A DNA stretch of 64,000 nucleotides, from assembly GCF_011694815.1 (NCBI RefSeq), contig NZ_CP050177.1, positions 1,612,001 to 1,676,000 of the forward strand, given 5' to 3'. Positions 19,155 through 27,393 of this stretch are shown one piece after another. Source of the DNA: Streptomyces liangshanensis (GTDB lineage: Bacteria; Actinomycetota; Actinomycetes; Streptomycetales; Streptomycetaceae). Within the stretch, counting starts at the first letter, position 1; every line of letters begins with the position of its first letter. Below the pieces are notes generated by a model that worked only from the letters and a program-made list of their open reading frames with translations, was not told where the DNA came from and searched no databases. Made by a program: the position numbers and the translations under genes.

Positions 19155-20423
19155 GTGACCGACGCCCAAGAGACCGCAGCAGACCCAGCACTGCGAACCA
19201 CCGGGGGCGCACCCCCGGACGACGTCGAAACGGCGCCGATCCCGTTGTTGGAGCCCCGCGAGGGCATTCCCCCGGTGGTGGAGACCGACGACGCCCTGGC
19301 CCGGGTGATCGCCGCCTTCGCCGCGGGGACGGGCCCCGTGGCCGTCGACGCGGAACGCGCTTCCGGTTACAGATACGGTCAGCGCGCCTATTTGGTTCAA
19401 TTGCGCCGCGCCGGAGCGGGTACGGCGCTGATCGACCCGGTCGGCTGCCCCGACCTCTCCGGGCTCGGCGAGGCCCTCGGCGACGCGGAGTGGATCCTGC
19501 ACGCGGCCACCCAGGATCTCCCCTGCCTGCGCGAAATAGGCATGACGCCCACCCGGCTGTTCGACACGGAGCTGGCGGGCCGGCTGGCGGGCTTCCCCCG
19601 GGTCGGGCTCGGCGCGATGGTCGAGAACGTGCTCGGTTTCGCCCTGGAGAAGGGCCACTCCGCGGTCGACTGGTCGACGCGCCCGCTGCCCGAGCCCTGG
19701 TTGCGGTACGCGGCGCTCGACGTGGAGCTGCTGGTCGACCTGCGGGACGCGCTGGAGAAGGAACTCGACCGGCAGGGCAAGCTGGACTGGGCCCACCAGG
19801 AGTTCGACGCGATCGCCTCGGCGCCGCCCGCGCCGCCCCGCAAGGACCCGTGGCGCCGCACGTCCGGCATGCACAAGGTCCGGCGGCGCCGGCAGATGGC
19901 GGCGGTACGGGAGCTGTGGAACACGCGCGACAGCGTGGCGCAGCGGCGTGACGTCTCCCCCGGCAAGGTGCTGAGCGACACGGCGATCGTCGAGGCGTCG
20001 CTGGCGCTGCCGGTGAACGTCCACGCGCTCACCGCGCTGCCCGGGTTCGGGCACCGGATGGGGCGGCGGCAGCTGGAGCAGTGGCAGGCGGCGGTGGACC
20101 GGGCGAAGTCGCTCCCCGACAGCGAGCTGCCCCAGCCGGGCCAGCCCGTCTCGGGGCCGCCGCCGCCGCGGTCGTGGGCGGACAAGGACCCGGAGGCGGC
20201 GGCGCGGTTGTCCGCCGCGCGGGCGGCGGTGTCCGCTCAGGCGGAGCGGTTGAACATGCCGCAGGAGAACCTGATCACGCCGGACACCGTGCGGCGCGTG
20301 TGCTGGGAGCCCCCGTCCGACCCGACGCCCGACGCGGTCGCGACCGCCCTCCTCCACCACGGCGCCCGCCCCTGGCAGGTCCACCAGGTAGCCCCGGCCC
20401 TCTCCCAGGCCCTCACCCCCTGA
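19155..20423 (+). CDS. rnd: Ribonuclease D family 3'-5' exonuclease with HRDC domain
   Basis: 422-residue DEDD-superfamily exonuclease acting on RNA 3' ends. Exonuclease motifs are visible: Exo I PVAVDAERASG (the DxE pair), Exo II HAATQDLPCL, and Exo III YAALDVELL with the Y-xxx-D pattern. After it comes an HRDC nucleic-acid-binding domain (about 235-325: MAAVRELWNTRDSVAQRRDV, then NVHALTALPGF). The C-terminal ~100 residues are Pro/Ala-rich plus a short conserved helical tail. Start is GTG 19155, apparently without a ribosome site. The gene is followed by the intergenic repeat cluster. Confidence 0.9.
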   Translation: MTDAQETAADPALRTTGGAPPDDVETAPIPLLEPREGIPPVVETDDALARVIAAFAAGTGPVAVDAERASGYRYGQRAYLVQLRRAGAGTALIDPVGCPDLSGLGEALGDAEWILHAATQDLPCLREIGMTPTRLFDTELAGRLAGFPRVGLGAMVENVLGFALEKGHSAVDWSTRPLPEPWLRYAALDVELLVDLRDALEKELDRQGKLDWAHQEFDAIASAPPAPPRKDPWRRTSGMHKVRRRRQMAAVRELWNTRDSVAQRRDVSPGKVLSDTAIVEASLALPVNVHALTALPGFGHRMGRRQLEQWQAAVDRAKSLPDSELPQPGQPVSGPPPPRSWADKDPEAAARLSAARAAVSAQAERLNMPQENLITPDTVRRVCWEPPSDPTPDAVATALLHHGARPWQVHQVAPALSQALTP

Positions 20424-20434
20424 CACCTCCCTCC

Positions 20435-20646
20435 TGTCCTCAATCGCCGGACGGGCTCCGGGGCCGGTGGGCCGCGCGACTCAAAGACGTCCTCAATCGC
20501 CGGACGGGCTTGATGTGGCTCGCCCCCGATGCCAGGCGCGGCTCAAAGCTGTCCTCAAACGCCGGACGGGCTTGATGTGGCCGGCCCCGGCGGGCGCACG
20601 CGGCCCGCGGCGGGCACCATCAAGCCCGTCCGGCGATTGAGGACAA
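20435..20646. repeat. Cluster of four Streptomyces intergenic repeats (three direct, one inverted)
   Basis: The motif CCTCAATCGCCGGACGGGCT occurs at 20435-20457 (diverges after GGGCT), 20490-20518 (with TTGATGTGG), 20551-20580 (one base changed, AAACGCC) and, reversed, at 20619-20646. Copies 2 and 3 are each preceded by CTCAAAG. Copy 3 and the inverted copy 4 can pair into a long stem, probably terminating rnd. Similar repeats are scattered in many Streptomyces intergenic regions. The 354-base gap between rnd and fadA otherwise holds only AT-richer sequence before the fadA ribosome site. Confidence 0.85.
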
Positions 20647-20777
20647 CCGTGACCGCAACGCGGGCACCCACCCAGGACAAAGAAGTAACCCGCGCCACCA
20701 ACACCCTCCAAGGCTGGGCAGGCTGGTTACCCGCAAGTAGCATGGGGGCAGCAACCCACCCCTGGAGGAGAGCCATC

Positions 20778-21998
20778 GTGCCTCGTACCGTCAGGGACGT
20801 CGTCTTCGTCGACGGCGTCCGCACCCCGTTCGGCAAGGCGGGCCCGAAGGGCATCTACCACGAGACCCGCGCCGACGACCTCGTCGTGAAGGCCATCCGG
20901 GAGCTCCTGCGCCGCAACCCGGACCTCGACCCCGCCGCCATCGACGAGGTCGCCATCGCCGCCACCACCCAGATCGGCGACCAGGGCCTCACCCTCGGCC
21001 GCACCGCGGGCATCCTCGCGGGGCTGCCGCAGTCCGTGCCCGGCTACTCCATCGACCGGATGTGCGCGGGAGCGCTCACCGCCGTGACGACCACCGCGGG
21101 GTCGATCGCGTTCGGCGCGTACGACATCGTGATCGCCGGCGGCGTGGAGCACATGGGCCGCCACCCGATGGGCGAGGGCGTCGACCCGAACCCGCGCTTC
21201 GTCTCGGAGAGGCTCGTCGACGACTCGGCGCTCTTCATGGGCATGACGGCGGAGAACCTGCACGACCGCTTCCCCCACCTCACCAAGCGCCGCGCCGACG
21301 AGTACGCGGTCCGCTCGCAGGAGAAGGCCGCGAAGGCGTACGCGAACGGGAAGATCCAGCAGGACCTGGTGCCGATCTCGGTGCGCCGCACCGACCCCGC
21401 CGCCGGCGAGACGGGCTGGGGCCTGGCCACAGCCGACGAGCCGATGCGGCCGGGCACGACGCTGGAGATGCTGGCCGGGCTGAAGACCCCCTTCCGCCCG
21501 CACGGCCGGGTCACGGCCGGCAACGCGGCGGGGCTCAACGACGGCGCCACCGCCTCCCTGATCGCCGCCGAGGACTTCGCGCGCGAGCACGGGCTGCCGG
21601 TGCGAATGCGGCTGGTGTCGTACGCCTTCGCGGGCGTCGAGCCCGAGGTCATGGGGTACGGCCCGATCCCGGCGACGGAGAAGGCGCTCGCCAAGGCGGG
21701 CCTGTCCATCTCCGACATCGGCCTGTTCGAGGTCAACGAGGCGTTCGCCGTACAGGTGCTCGCCCTGCTCGACCACTACGGCATCGCGGACGACGACGAG
21801 CGCGTCAACCAGTACGGCGGCGCCATCGCCTACGGCCACCCGCTGGCCTCCTCCGGGGTACGGCTCATGACGCAGCTCGCCCGGCAGTTCGAGGAGCAGC
21901 CGCACGTCCGCTTCGGCCTGACCACCATGTGTGTCGGCTTCGGCATGGGCGCGACGGTCATCTGGGAGAACCCGCACTTCGACGGAGGCACCAAGTGA
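20778..21998 (+). CDS. fadA: Acetyl-CoA acyltransferase (3-ketoacyl-CoA thiolase)
   Basis: Thiolase of fatty-acid beta-oxidation, cleaving 3-ketoacyl-CoA with CoA to acetyl-CoA. 406 residues from GTG 20778, with GGAGGAGAG at 20764-20772. Catalytic elements: nucleophilic Cys in SIDRMCAGALTAV (about residue 96), the NEAFA motif, the base His in GGAIAYGHPLASSG, and the second Cys in TTMCVGFGMG near the C-terminus. Its stop overlaps the GTG start of the next gene (GTGA), so the pair is translationally coupled, matching the alpha/beta subunit arrangement of the bacterial trifunctional complex. Confidence 0.94.
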   Translation: MPRTVRDVVFVDGVRTPFGKAGPKGIYHETRADDLVVKAIRELLRRNPDLDPAAIDEVAIAATTQIGDQGLTLGRTAGILAGLPQSVPGYSIDRMCAGALTAVTTTAGSIAFGAYDIVIAGGVEHMGRHPMGEGVDPNPRFVSERLVDDSALFMGMTAENLHDRFPHLTKRRADEYAVRSQEKAAKAYANGKIQQDLVPISVRRTDPAAGETGWGLATADEPMRPGTTLEMLAGLKTPFRPHGRVTAGNAAGLNDGATASLIAAEDFAREHGLPVRMRLVSYAFAGVEPEVMGYGPIPATEKALAKAGLSISDIGLFEVNEAFAVQVLALLDHYGIADDDERVNQYGGAIAYGHPLASSGVRLMTQLARQFEEQPHVRFGLTTMCVGFGMGATVIWENPHFDGGTK

Positions 21999-24121
21999 GC
22001 ATCGCCGAACTCCTGAAGGGCGCGGCCGAGCTGTTTCCCGACGAGGTCGTCACCCAGGCGCACGTACGCCACCTGGACCTCCCGGGCGGTGTGGGGCGCT
22101 TCGCGCTCGTCACGCTCGACAACGGCCTCGACCACACGAAGCCGACCACCTTCGGCCCCCGGTCCCTGGCGAACATCGACGCCGCGATCGACCAGGTCGA
22201 GAAGGAGGCGTCCGAGGGCACGATCATCGGCGCCGGGGTCACCGGCAAGCCGTTCATCTTCGCCGTCGGCGCCGACCTCAAGGGCCTCGTCGGGGTCAAG
22301 ACCCTGGAGGACGGCCTCGCGTCCGGCCGCGCCGGGCACGACGTGTTCAAGCGCCTCTCGGGCCTGGCCGTCCCGACGTTCGCGTACTACAACGGCGCGG
22401 CGATGGGCGGCGGGGTCGAGATCGGCCTCCACTGCACGTACCGTACGGTGTCCGCCGCGACGCCCGCCTTCTCGCTGCCCGAGGTCTTCCTCGGCCTGGT
22501 CCCCGGCTGGGGCGGCTGCACGCTGCTGCCGAACCTGATCGGCGCGGACCGCGCGGTCTCGGTGATCATCGAGAACTCGCTCAACCAGAACCGCCAGCTC
22601 AAGGGCGGCCAGGTCTACGACCTCGGGATCGCCGACGCGCTCTTCGAGGGCGCCGACTTCCTGGAGCAGTCGCTCCTGTGGACCGCGGCGGTCCTCAAGG
22701 GCGAACTGGCCGTCGCGCGGCCCGACGTGGACCGCGGCGAGGCCTGGGACCAGGCCGTCGCGCGCGGCCGGGCCGCCGCCGACGCGAAGGTGCACGGCGC
22801 GGCCCCGGCCGCGTACCGCGCGCTGGACATCATCGCCGCCGTCAAGGACGGCGACCTCCAGGCGGGCTTCGACGCCGAGGACCGGGCGCTCGCGGAACTG
22901 ATCCTCAGCAGTGAACTCCGCGCGGGGAACTACGCGTTCAACCTCGTGCAGAAGCGCGCGAAGCGGCCCGCGGGGGCGCCGGACAAGAACCTGGCCCGCC
23001 CGGTGACCAAGGTCGGCGTGGTCGGCGCGGGCCTGATGGCCTCGCAGCTGGCGCTGCTCTTCGTGCGCCGCCTGGAGGTGCCGGTCGTCCTGACGGACAT
23101 CGACCAGGAGCGGGTCGACAAGGGCGTCGCGTACGTCCACGCCGAGATCGACAAGCTGCTGCTCAAGTCCCGTATCAACCCGGACAAGTCCAACCAGCTC
23201 AAGGCCCTGGTCACGGGTGTGCTCGACAAGGCGGAGGCGTTCTCGGACGCCGACTTCGTCATCGAGGCCGTGTTCGAGGAACTGGGCGTCAAGCAGAAGG
23301 TGTTCGCGGAGCTGGAGGCGGTCGCCCCGGCGCACGCGATCTTCGCGACGAACACCTCGTCGCTGTCGGTCTCCGAGATGGCGTCGAAGCTGACCCACCC
23401 GGAGCGGGTCGTCGGCTTCCACTTCTTCAACCCGGTGGCCGTCCTGCCGCTGCTGGAGATCGTGCGCGGCGAGCGGACCGACGACGCCTCGCTGGCGACG
23501 GCGTTCGGTGTCGCGCGCAAGCTGAAGAAGAGCGCGGTGCTGGTGAAGGACGCCCCGGCGTTCGTCGTGAACCGCATCCTGACGCGCTTCATGGGCGAGA
23601 TCCAGAACGTCATCGACGAGGGCACGCCCGTCGCGGTCGCCGAGCGCGCGGTGGAGCCGCTGGGCCTGCCGATGTCCCCGCTGGTGCTGCTGGAGCTGGT
23701 GGGCCCGGCGATCGGCCTGCACGTCTCCGAGACCCTGCACCGCTCGTTCCCGGACCGCTTCACGGTGTCGCGGAACCTCGCGGCGGTCGTGAAGGCCGGC
23801 AAGCGCGGCTTCTACACGTACGACTCCGGGAAGCCGGAGCTGGACCCGGAGGTCGCCGCCCTGCTCACCCAGGGGGACACCGTCCTCACCGAGGAGCAGA
23901 CCCGGGACCGGGTCCTCGACGCGGTGGCGCAGGAGATCGGGCTGATGCTGGCCGAGGGTGTCGTCGCGGAGCCCGAGGACATCGACCTGTGCCTGATCAC
24001 GGGCGCGGGCTGGCCGTTCCACCTGGGCGGCATCACCCCGTACCTGGACCGTGAGGGTGTCTCGGAGCGCGTGAACGGCAAGCGGTTCCTCGCGCCGGGC
24101 GTCGCGAGCGTGCCGGTCTAG
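21995..24121 (+). CDS. fadB: Fatty-acid oxidation multifunctional protein (enoyl-CoA hydratase / 3-hydroxyacyl-CoA dehydrogenase)
   Basis: 708 residues from GTG 21995, overlapping the fadA stop by four bases. The N-terminal ~310 residues are an enoyl-CoA hydratase/isomerase (FIFAVGADLKGLVG; MGGGVEIGLHCTYR; PEVFLGLVPGWGG with a catalytic Glu). From about 335 comes a 3-hydroxyacyl-CoA dehydrogenase: NAD fold VGVVGAGLMASQLALLF, DFVIEAVFEEL, NTSSLSVSEMA, and GFHFFNPVAVLPLLEIV containing the catalytic His. The C-terminal dimerisation part carries VLVKDAPAFVVNRILTRF and ITGAGWPFHLGG. Together with FadA it performs the last three steps of beta-oxidation in the cytosol. Confidence 0.94.
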   Translation: MSIAELLKGAAELFPDEVVTQAHVRHLDLPGGVGRFALVTLDNGLDHTKPTTFGPRSLANIDAAIDQVEKEASEGTIIGAGVTGKPFIFAVGADLKGLVGVKTLEDGLASGRAGHDVFKRLSGLAVPTFAYYNGAAMGGGVEIGLHCTYRTVSAATPAFSLPEVFLGLVPGWGGCTLLPNLIGADRAVSVIIENSLNQNRQLKGGQVYDLGIADALFEGADFLEQSLLWTAAVLKGELAVARPDVDRGEAWDQAVARGRAAADAKVHGAAPAAYRALDIIAAVKDGDLQAGFDAEDRALAELILSSELRAGNYAFNLVQKRAKRPAGAPDKNLARPVTKVGVVGAGLMASQLALLFVRRLEVPVVLTDIDQERVDKGVAYVHAEIDKLLLKSRINPDKSNQLKALVTGVLDKAEAFSDADFVIEAVFEELGVKQKVFAELEAVAPAHAIFATNTSSLSVSEMASKLTHPERVVGFHFFNPVAVLPLLEIVRGERTDDASLATAFGVARKLKKSAVLVKDAPAFVVNRILTRFMGEIQNVIDEGTPVAVAERAVEPLGLPMSPLVLLELVGPAIGLHVSETLHRSFPDRFTVSRNLAAVVKAGKRGFYTYDSGKPELDPEVAALLTQGDTVLTEEQTRDRVLDAVAQEIGLMLAEGVVAEPEDIDLCLITGAGWPFHLGGITPYLDREGVSERVNGKRFLAPGVASVPV

Positions 24122-24135
24122 CCGGGCACGACGGG

Positions 24136-24166
24136 CGGGCCGGTACGGGACCTCCGTACCGGCCCG
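24136..24166. terminator. Bidirectional hairpin terminator between fadB and the convergent gene
   Basis: A perfect 13-base-pair stem (24136-24148 with 24154-24166) and 5-base loop GACCT sits in the 63-base gap between convergent stops. Confidence 0.8.
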
Positions 24167-24184
24167 TCGCGCGTTCCCGGGCGC

Positions 24185-25225
24185 TCAGACCCGGCTCCAG
24201 GCCTCCAGCGCCAACCCCGGCTCGTCCTTCTGACGGGTCACCCGCAGCGCGCCGTCCTCTCCCACGACCGCCAGGACCACCCGGCCGCGCCCGTCCGTCG
24301 CGAGGGCCGGAACTCCCGTGCAGGGCTCGCCCGTCGGGGTCCAGTTCAGGCCGGCCTCCTCGGTCTCCGTGGGGTACGCGGCGACCTGCGGGCGGCCGTC
24401 CGGGCCCCGCGCCGCGAGGATCGTGCAGTCGAGGCCGCCGACCGGGGTACGGAGCAGGGCCGGCAGGCCGCTGCCGGGGCCGCCGAGGTCCGTCGGGGCC
24501 GTACCGGGCCGCCAGGCGCGGAGCGTGCGGGTGCCGGTGTCGCGCCAGAAGTGCGTCACCCGGCCGGGGCCCGTGCACAGGCCGGTGGTCTCCTCCGCCG
24601 ACGCCGCGGGCTCTTCGCCCTCCTCGGCCCGCTCCGGCTGCGCGTCGGGTTTCGGCCGTGCCCAGTGCGTCATCAGGCCGTCCGCCGGGCCCAGTATCTC
24701 GATCCGCCCGTCGTCGGTGACGGCCGCGCCCATCTCGCCGGTGATCTTCCCGCCCTCCGGCGTGACACCGCCCCAGCCGAGCCAGCGGCCGGTGGGTGAC
24801 TGGCTGCGGTACGAGAGGTGGCCGTTGCCGTTGCGTACGAACAGGTGCACCGCTCCCCGCGCGTCGACGACCGCCGAGGGCCGCCCGGTCCTGGACGCGG
24901 CGTTGACGTCCTTCGTGTGCGGGGTGCCCAGGGGCTGCCAGTCCCGCAGGGCGCGGCCGGTCTGGAACTGCACCGCGTGCACGACCTCGCGGTTCTTGGG
25001 CCCGCCGGCGCGCGGGCGGTCCCGCAGGCCCAGCAGGTGCACGTAGCCCTCGGCGGTCTGGGCGAAGGCCAGATGCGGCAACAGCCCCGGGTGCGGCAGC
25101 AGTTCGGGCCCGGTCCAGCCGGGGCCGCCCGGCAGGGTCTCCGTCCAGCGCAGGACGCCGTCCGCCGTCGGGGCGTACGCCGTCAGCCTGTTGTCCTTGC
25201 CGCGCAGGAGCCAGCCGGTGGTCAT
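24185..25225 (-). CDS. Uncharacterised protein with propeller-like internal repeats
   Basis: 346 residues from ATG 25225 (in-frame codons further upstream lie over the divergent NYN gene and are not believed). No signal peptide or membrane segment. The sequence repeats a pattern of about 45-50 residues: a Gly/Pro turn, a short beta strand with GRP or GR, then a strand such as GAVHLFVRNGNGHLSYRSQ or VVLAVVGEDGALRVTRQ, then a Trp/Gly-rich turn (GRWLGWGGV). This resembles PLL/fucose-lectin-type beta-propellers found in actinobacterial proteins. Function is unknown; a sugar-binding or surface-associated propeller is one guess. It is single-copy here and convergent with fadB. Confidence 0.6.
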   Translation of the reverse strand: MTTGWLLRGKDNRLTAYAPTADGVLRWTETLPGGPGWTGPELLPHPGLLPHLAFAQTAEGYVHLLGLRDRPRAGGPKNREVVHAVQFQTGRALRDWQPLGTPHTKDVNAASRTGRPSAVVDARGAVHLFVRNGNGHLSYRSQSPTGRWLGWGGVTPEGGKITGEMGAAVTDDGRIEILGPADGLMTHWARPKPDAQPERAEEGEEPAASAEETTGLCTGPGRVTHFWRDTGTRTLRAWRPGTAPTDLGGPGSGLPALLRTPVGGLDCTILAARGPDGRPQVAAYPTETEEAGLNWTPTGEPCTGVPALATDGRGRVVLAVVGEDGALRVTRQKDEPGLALEAWSRV

Positions 25226-25385
25226 GCCCGCAGCCGCCTTCCTGGACGCAGATGATACGGATCGGAGAGTCCCGCGGGCGCGGAAAACCCAGGGGTCGAC
25301 TTTACCCGCCGCCCTCCGCCGGACACGCTTCGGCCCGTGGTCGCCGCCGGGCGGCCCGTACCCGGACGTGTGCCAGGGTGGCGGG

Positions 25386-25781
25386 ATGAGGATTCTGCTG
25401 GTGGTCGACGCGGCGAACGTGGTCGGTTCGGTCCCCGACGGGTGGTGGCGCGACCGGCGCGGGGCCACCGAGCGGCTGCGCGACTCCCTGGTGCCGTACG
25501 GCGAGGCGGGGGTGGCCGGGCATCCGGGGCCGGTGGAGACCGTGTTGGTCGTCGAGGGCGCGGCCCGGGGCGTGGAGCCGGTGCCGGGGGTACGGGTCGA
25601 GGCTGCGTCCGGCAGCGGGGACGACCGGATCGTGGAGCTGGCGCGGGAGGCCGCGGCGGCGGGCCGCGGCTGCGTGGTCGCCACCGCCGACCGGGAGTTG
25701 CGCCGCCGGGTCGAGGCGTACGGCGCGTCGTGCGTGGGTCCCTCGGCGGTACGGCGGCGGCCCGGCGGCGGCGAGGGCTGA
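25386..25781 (+). CDS. Small NYN (PIN-like) domain protein, putative nuclease
   Basis: 131 residues from ATG 25386. It begins MRILLVVDAANVVGSVPDGW, the first acidic motif of NYN/PIN-like nucleases (Asp-x-x-Asn). A second acidic cluster follows in SGDDRIVELAREAAA, and VVATADRELRRRV carries the third Asp. These three acidic sites fit a metal-dependent RNase active site. The chain is one compact domain ending in a basic tail. The target is unknown, and it has no toxin-antitoxin partner on the same strand. It diverges from the propeller-like gene by 160 bases. Confidence 0.75.
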   Translation: MRILLVVDAANVVGSVPDGWWRDRRGATERLRDSLVPYGEAGVAGHPGPVETVLVVEGAARGVEPVPGVRVEAASGSGDDRIVELAREAAAAGRGCVVATADRELRRRVEAYGASCVGPSAVRRRPGGGEG

Positions 25782-25805
25782 CCCGGACAGACCCCAGGCC
25801 CTCGG

Positions 25806-27374
25806 CTACGGGTCGGTCCTCACGTAGATCACCGCGCCGTCGACGGTGTCCGGCAGCGGCTCGTACCGGTGGGCCAGGAAGCGGCGCAGGGTCGGCAGCC
25901 GGTCGGGGGCGAAGGGCTTGCCGCGCGAGTCGTCGACGATCAGGGCCGGTGGGCGGTCGCGGAGTTCGGCGCCGAGGACGGCCCACGTGCCCGCGACGGC
26001 GTACGCCTCGCCGACCCGGGGGCCGTCGCGGCCCCCGCTGTAGTTGGTGAGGAGCCCGGCCGTCAGGTAGCGGCTGGCCGGGGCGCGGTCGGCGAACCAG
26101 TACGTCTCGGGGTGTATCCCCCACACCAGGACCCGGTCGGTGGGCGCCGTGCGGGCCCGGACGGCGTCCGCGAGGCGCTGGGCGTGGGCCAGTTCGGGGC
26201 GGGGCGCGAGGACGCCCCAGAGGAGGAACACCACGCAGGTGCAGGCGGCGGCGGTCAGTGTGGGCGGGAGGCGGTCGCGGGGCAGGAGGTGGAGGCCCTC
26301 GGTCGCCAGCAGCACCAGGGGCGGCAGGAGTTGGAGGAAGTAGTGGCCGAAGAAGTGGAAGCCGGTGAGGACGGCGACGGCCGAGGAGGCGAGCCAGAGC
26401 CACAGGTCGCCGTCGCCGCGCGGGGCGGTCCTGCGGGCGAGGTGGAGGAGGGGCGGCAGCAGTGCCGCGCAGCCGAGGCCGAGGAGGGCGGTGTTGGCCA
26501 GGGCCCGCAGGAGGACGTGGAGTTCGGAGCCGGTGGGGGTGGCGTACGAGCCCGATCCGGTGACCGTCCAGAAGAGGAGTCCTGAGGGGGTGGTGAGCAG
26601 GGCGGTGGCGAGGAGTGGCAGGGCGAGGCCGGCCGCCAGGCGGGCCAGGGACAGGGGGGCGCGCGGGGTGCGGCCGAGCAGCCACAGGACGGGCAGGAGG
26701 ACGGCTCCGCCGGTCTGCTTGGTCAGCAGCGCGCCCGCGACCGCGAGCCCGGCGGCGCCCCAACGGGCCTTGCCCGCGCACCACATGGCCGCGGCGGTGA
26801 ACGGCAGTATGAAGACCTCGAACGTGGCGGCCTGGGTGTCCTCGGGGTTGAGGCCGACGGAGACGAGCAGGTACAGCACCCCGGCGGTGCGGCCGGCCCG
26901 GTCGCCCCAGCGGTGGCGGGCGGTGGCGGCGAGCAGCGCGGCGGTGACGAGGTGGGCGAGGACGGCGAGGGCGCGGACGCCGGAGAGGGTGGAGTCGCCG
27001 AGGAGGGCGAAGGTGGCCTCGTACAGCCAGGGCAGCAGGGGCGGTTTCCGGTCGACGACGGTGTCGTACAGCACTCCCCCGGCCGCCAGCATCCGCGCCT
27101 GGACGGCGAGATAGCCCTCGTCGGGGCTCCACAGGGGGTGGCGGAAAGACGGGAGCCGGGTGACGAGCGCCAGGAGGGCGAGGGCGGGGAGCAGCCGCCG
27201 CCAGTAGGCGGCGGCCGGGTTCGCGGGGCGGTCGGCGCGGGCGCGCGGGCGAGGGACGGCGGCCGGGCCCGGGCGGTCGGTGACGGGCGTGGTCACGCGC
27301 GGGGTGGCCGGCGGGCCCGGCTCGGGGCCGGCGGGTGCGGGGAGGGCGGCGGGTGGCGGCGGCTCGGCGAGCAT
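25806..27374 (-). CDS. GT39/ArnT-type polytopic glycosyltransferase
   Basis: 522 residues with a Pro-rich cytoplasmic N-terminus (about 1-55) and roughly ten to eleven hydrophobic helices (first LLPALALLALVTRLPSF). The first outer loop carries LWSPDEGYLAVQARMLAAGG, whose Asp-Glu pair is the catalytic feature of GT-C enzymes such as protein mannosyltransferase and ArnT. DRKPPLLPWLYEATFALLG follows, also typical. The last ~120 residues are soluble and extracytoplasmic (VLVWGIHPETYWFADR; PPALIVDDSRGK). The donor is probably a polyprenyl-phosphate sugar and the acceptor an envelope glycan, lipid or protein; neither can be told from sequence. Confidence 0.85.
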   Translation of the reverse strand: MLAEPPPPAALPAPAGPEPGPPATPRVTTPVTDRPGPAAVPRPRARADRPANPAAAYWRRLLPALALLALVTRLPSFRHPLWSPDEGYLAVQARMLAAGGVLYDTVVDRKPPLLPWLYEATFALLGDSTLSGVRALAVLAHLVTAALLAATARHRWGDRAGRTAGVLYLLVSVGLNPEDTQAATFEVFILPFTAAAMWCAGKARWGAAGLAVAGALLTKQTGGAVLLPVLWLLGRTPRAPLSLARLAAGLALPLLATALLTTPSGLLFWTVTGSGSYATPTGSELHVLLRALANTALLGLGCAALLPPLLHLARRTAPRGDGDLWLWLASSAVAVLTGFHFFGHYFLQLLPPLVLLATEGLHLLPRDRLPPTLTAAACTCVVFLLWGVLAPRPELAHAQRLADAVRARTAPTDRVLVWGIHPETYWFADRAPASRYLTAGLLTNYSGGRDGPRVGEAYAVAGTWAVLGAELRDRPPALIVDDSRGKPFAPDRLPTLRRFLAHRYEPLPDTVDGAVIYVRTDP

Positions 27375-27393
27375 GCGGGGCGCGTGCCGCCGT

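Noticed and set aside
20435..20646. CRISPR-like array
   Set aside because: Only four copies with unequal spacing and one inverted, in an intergenic repeat family without spacers or cas genes.
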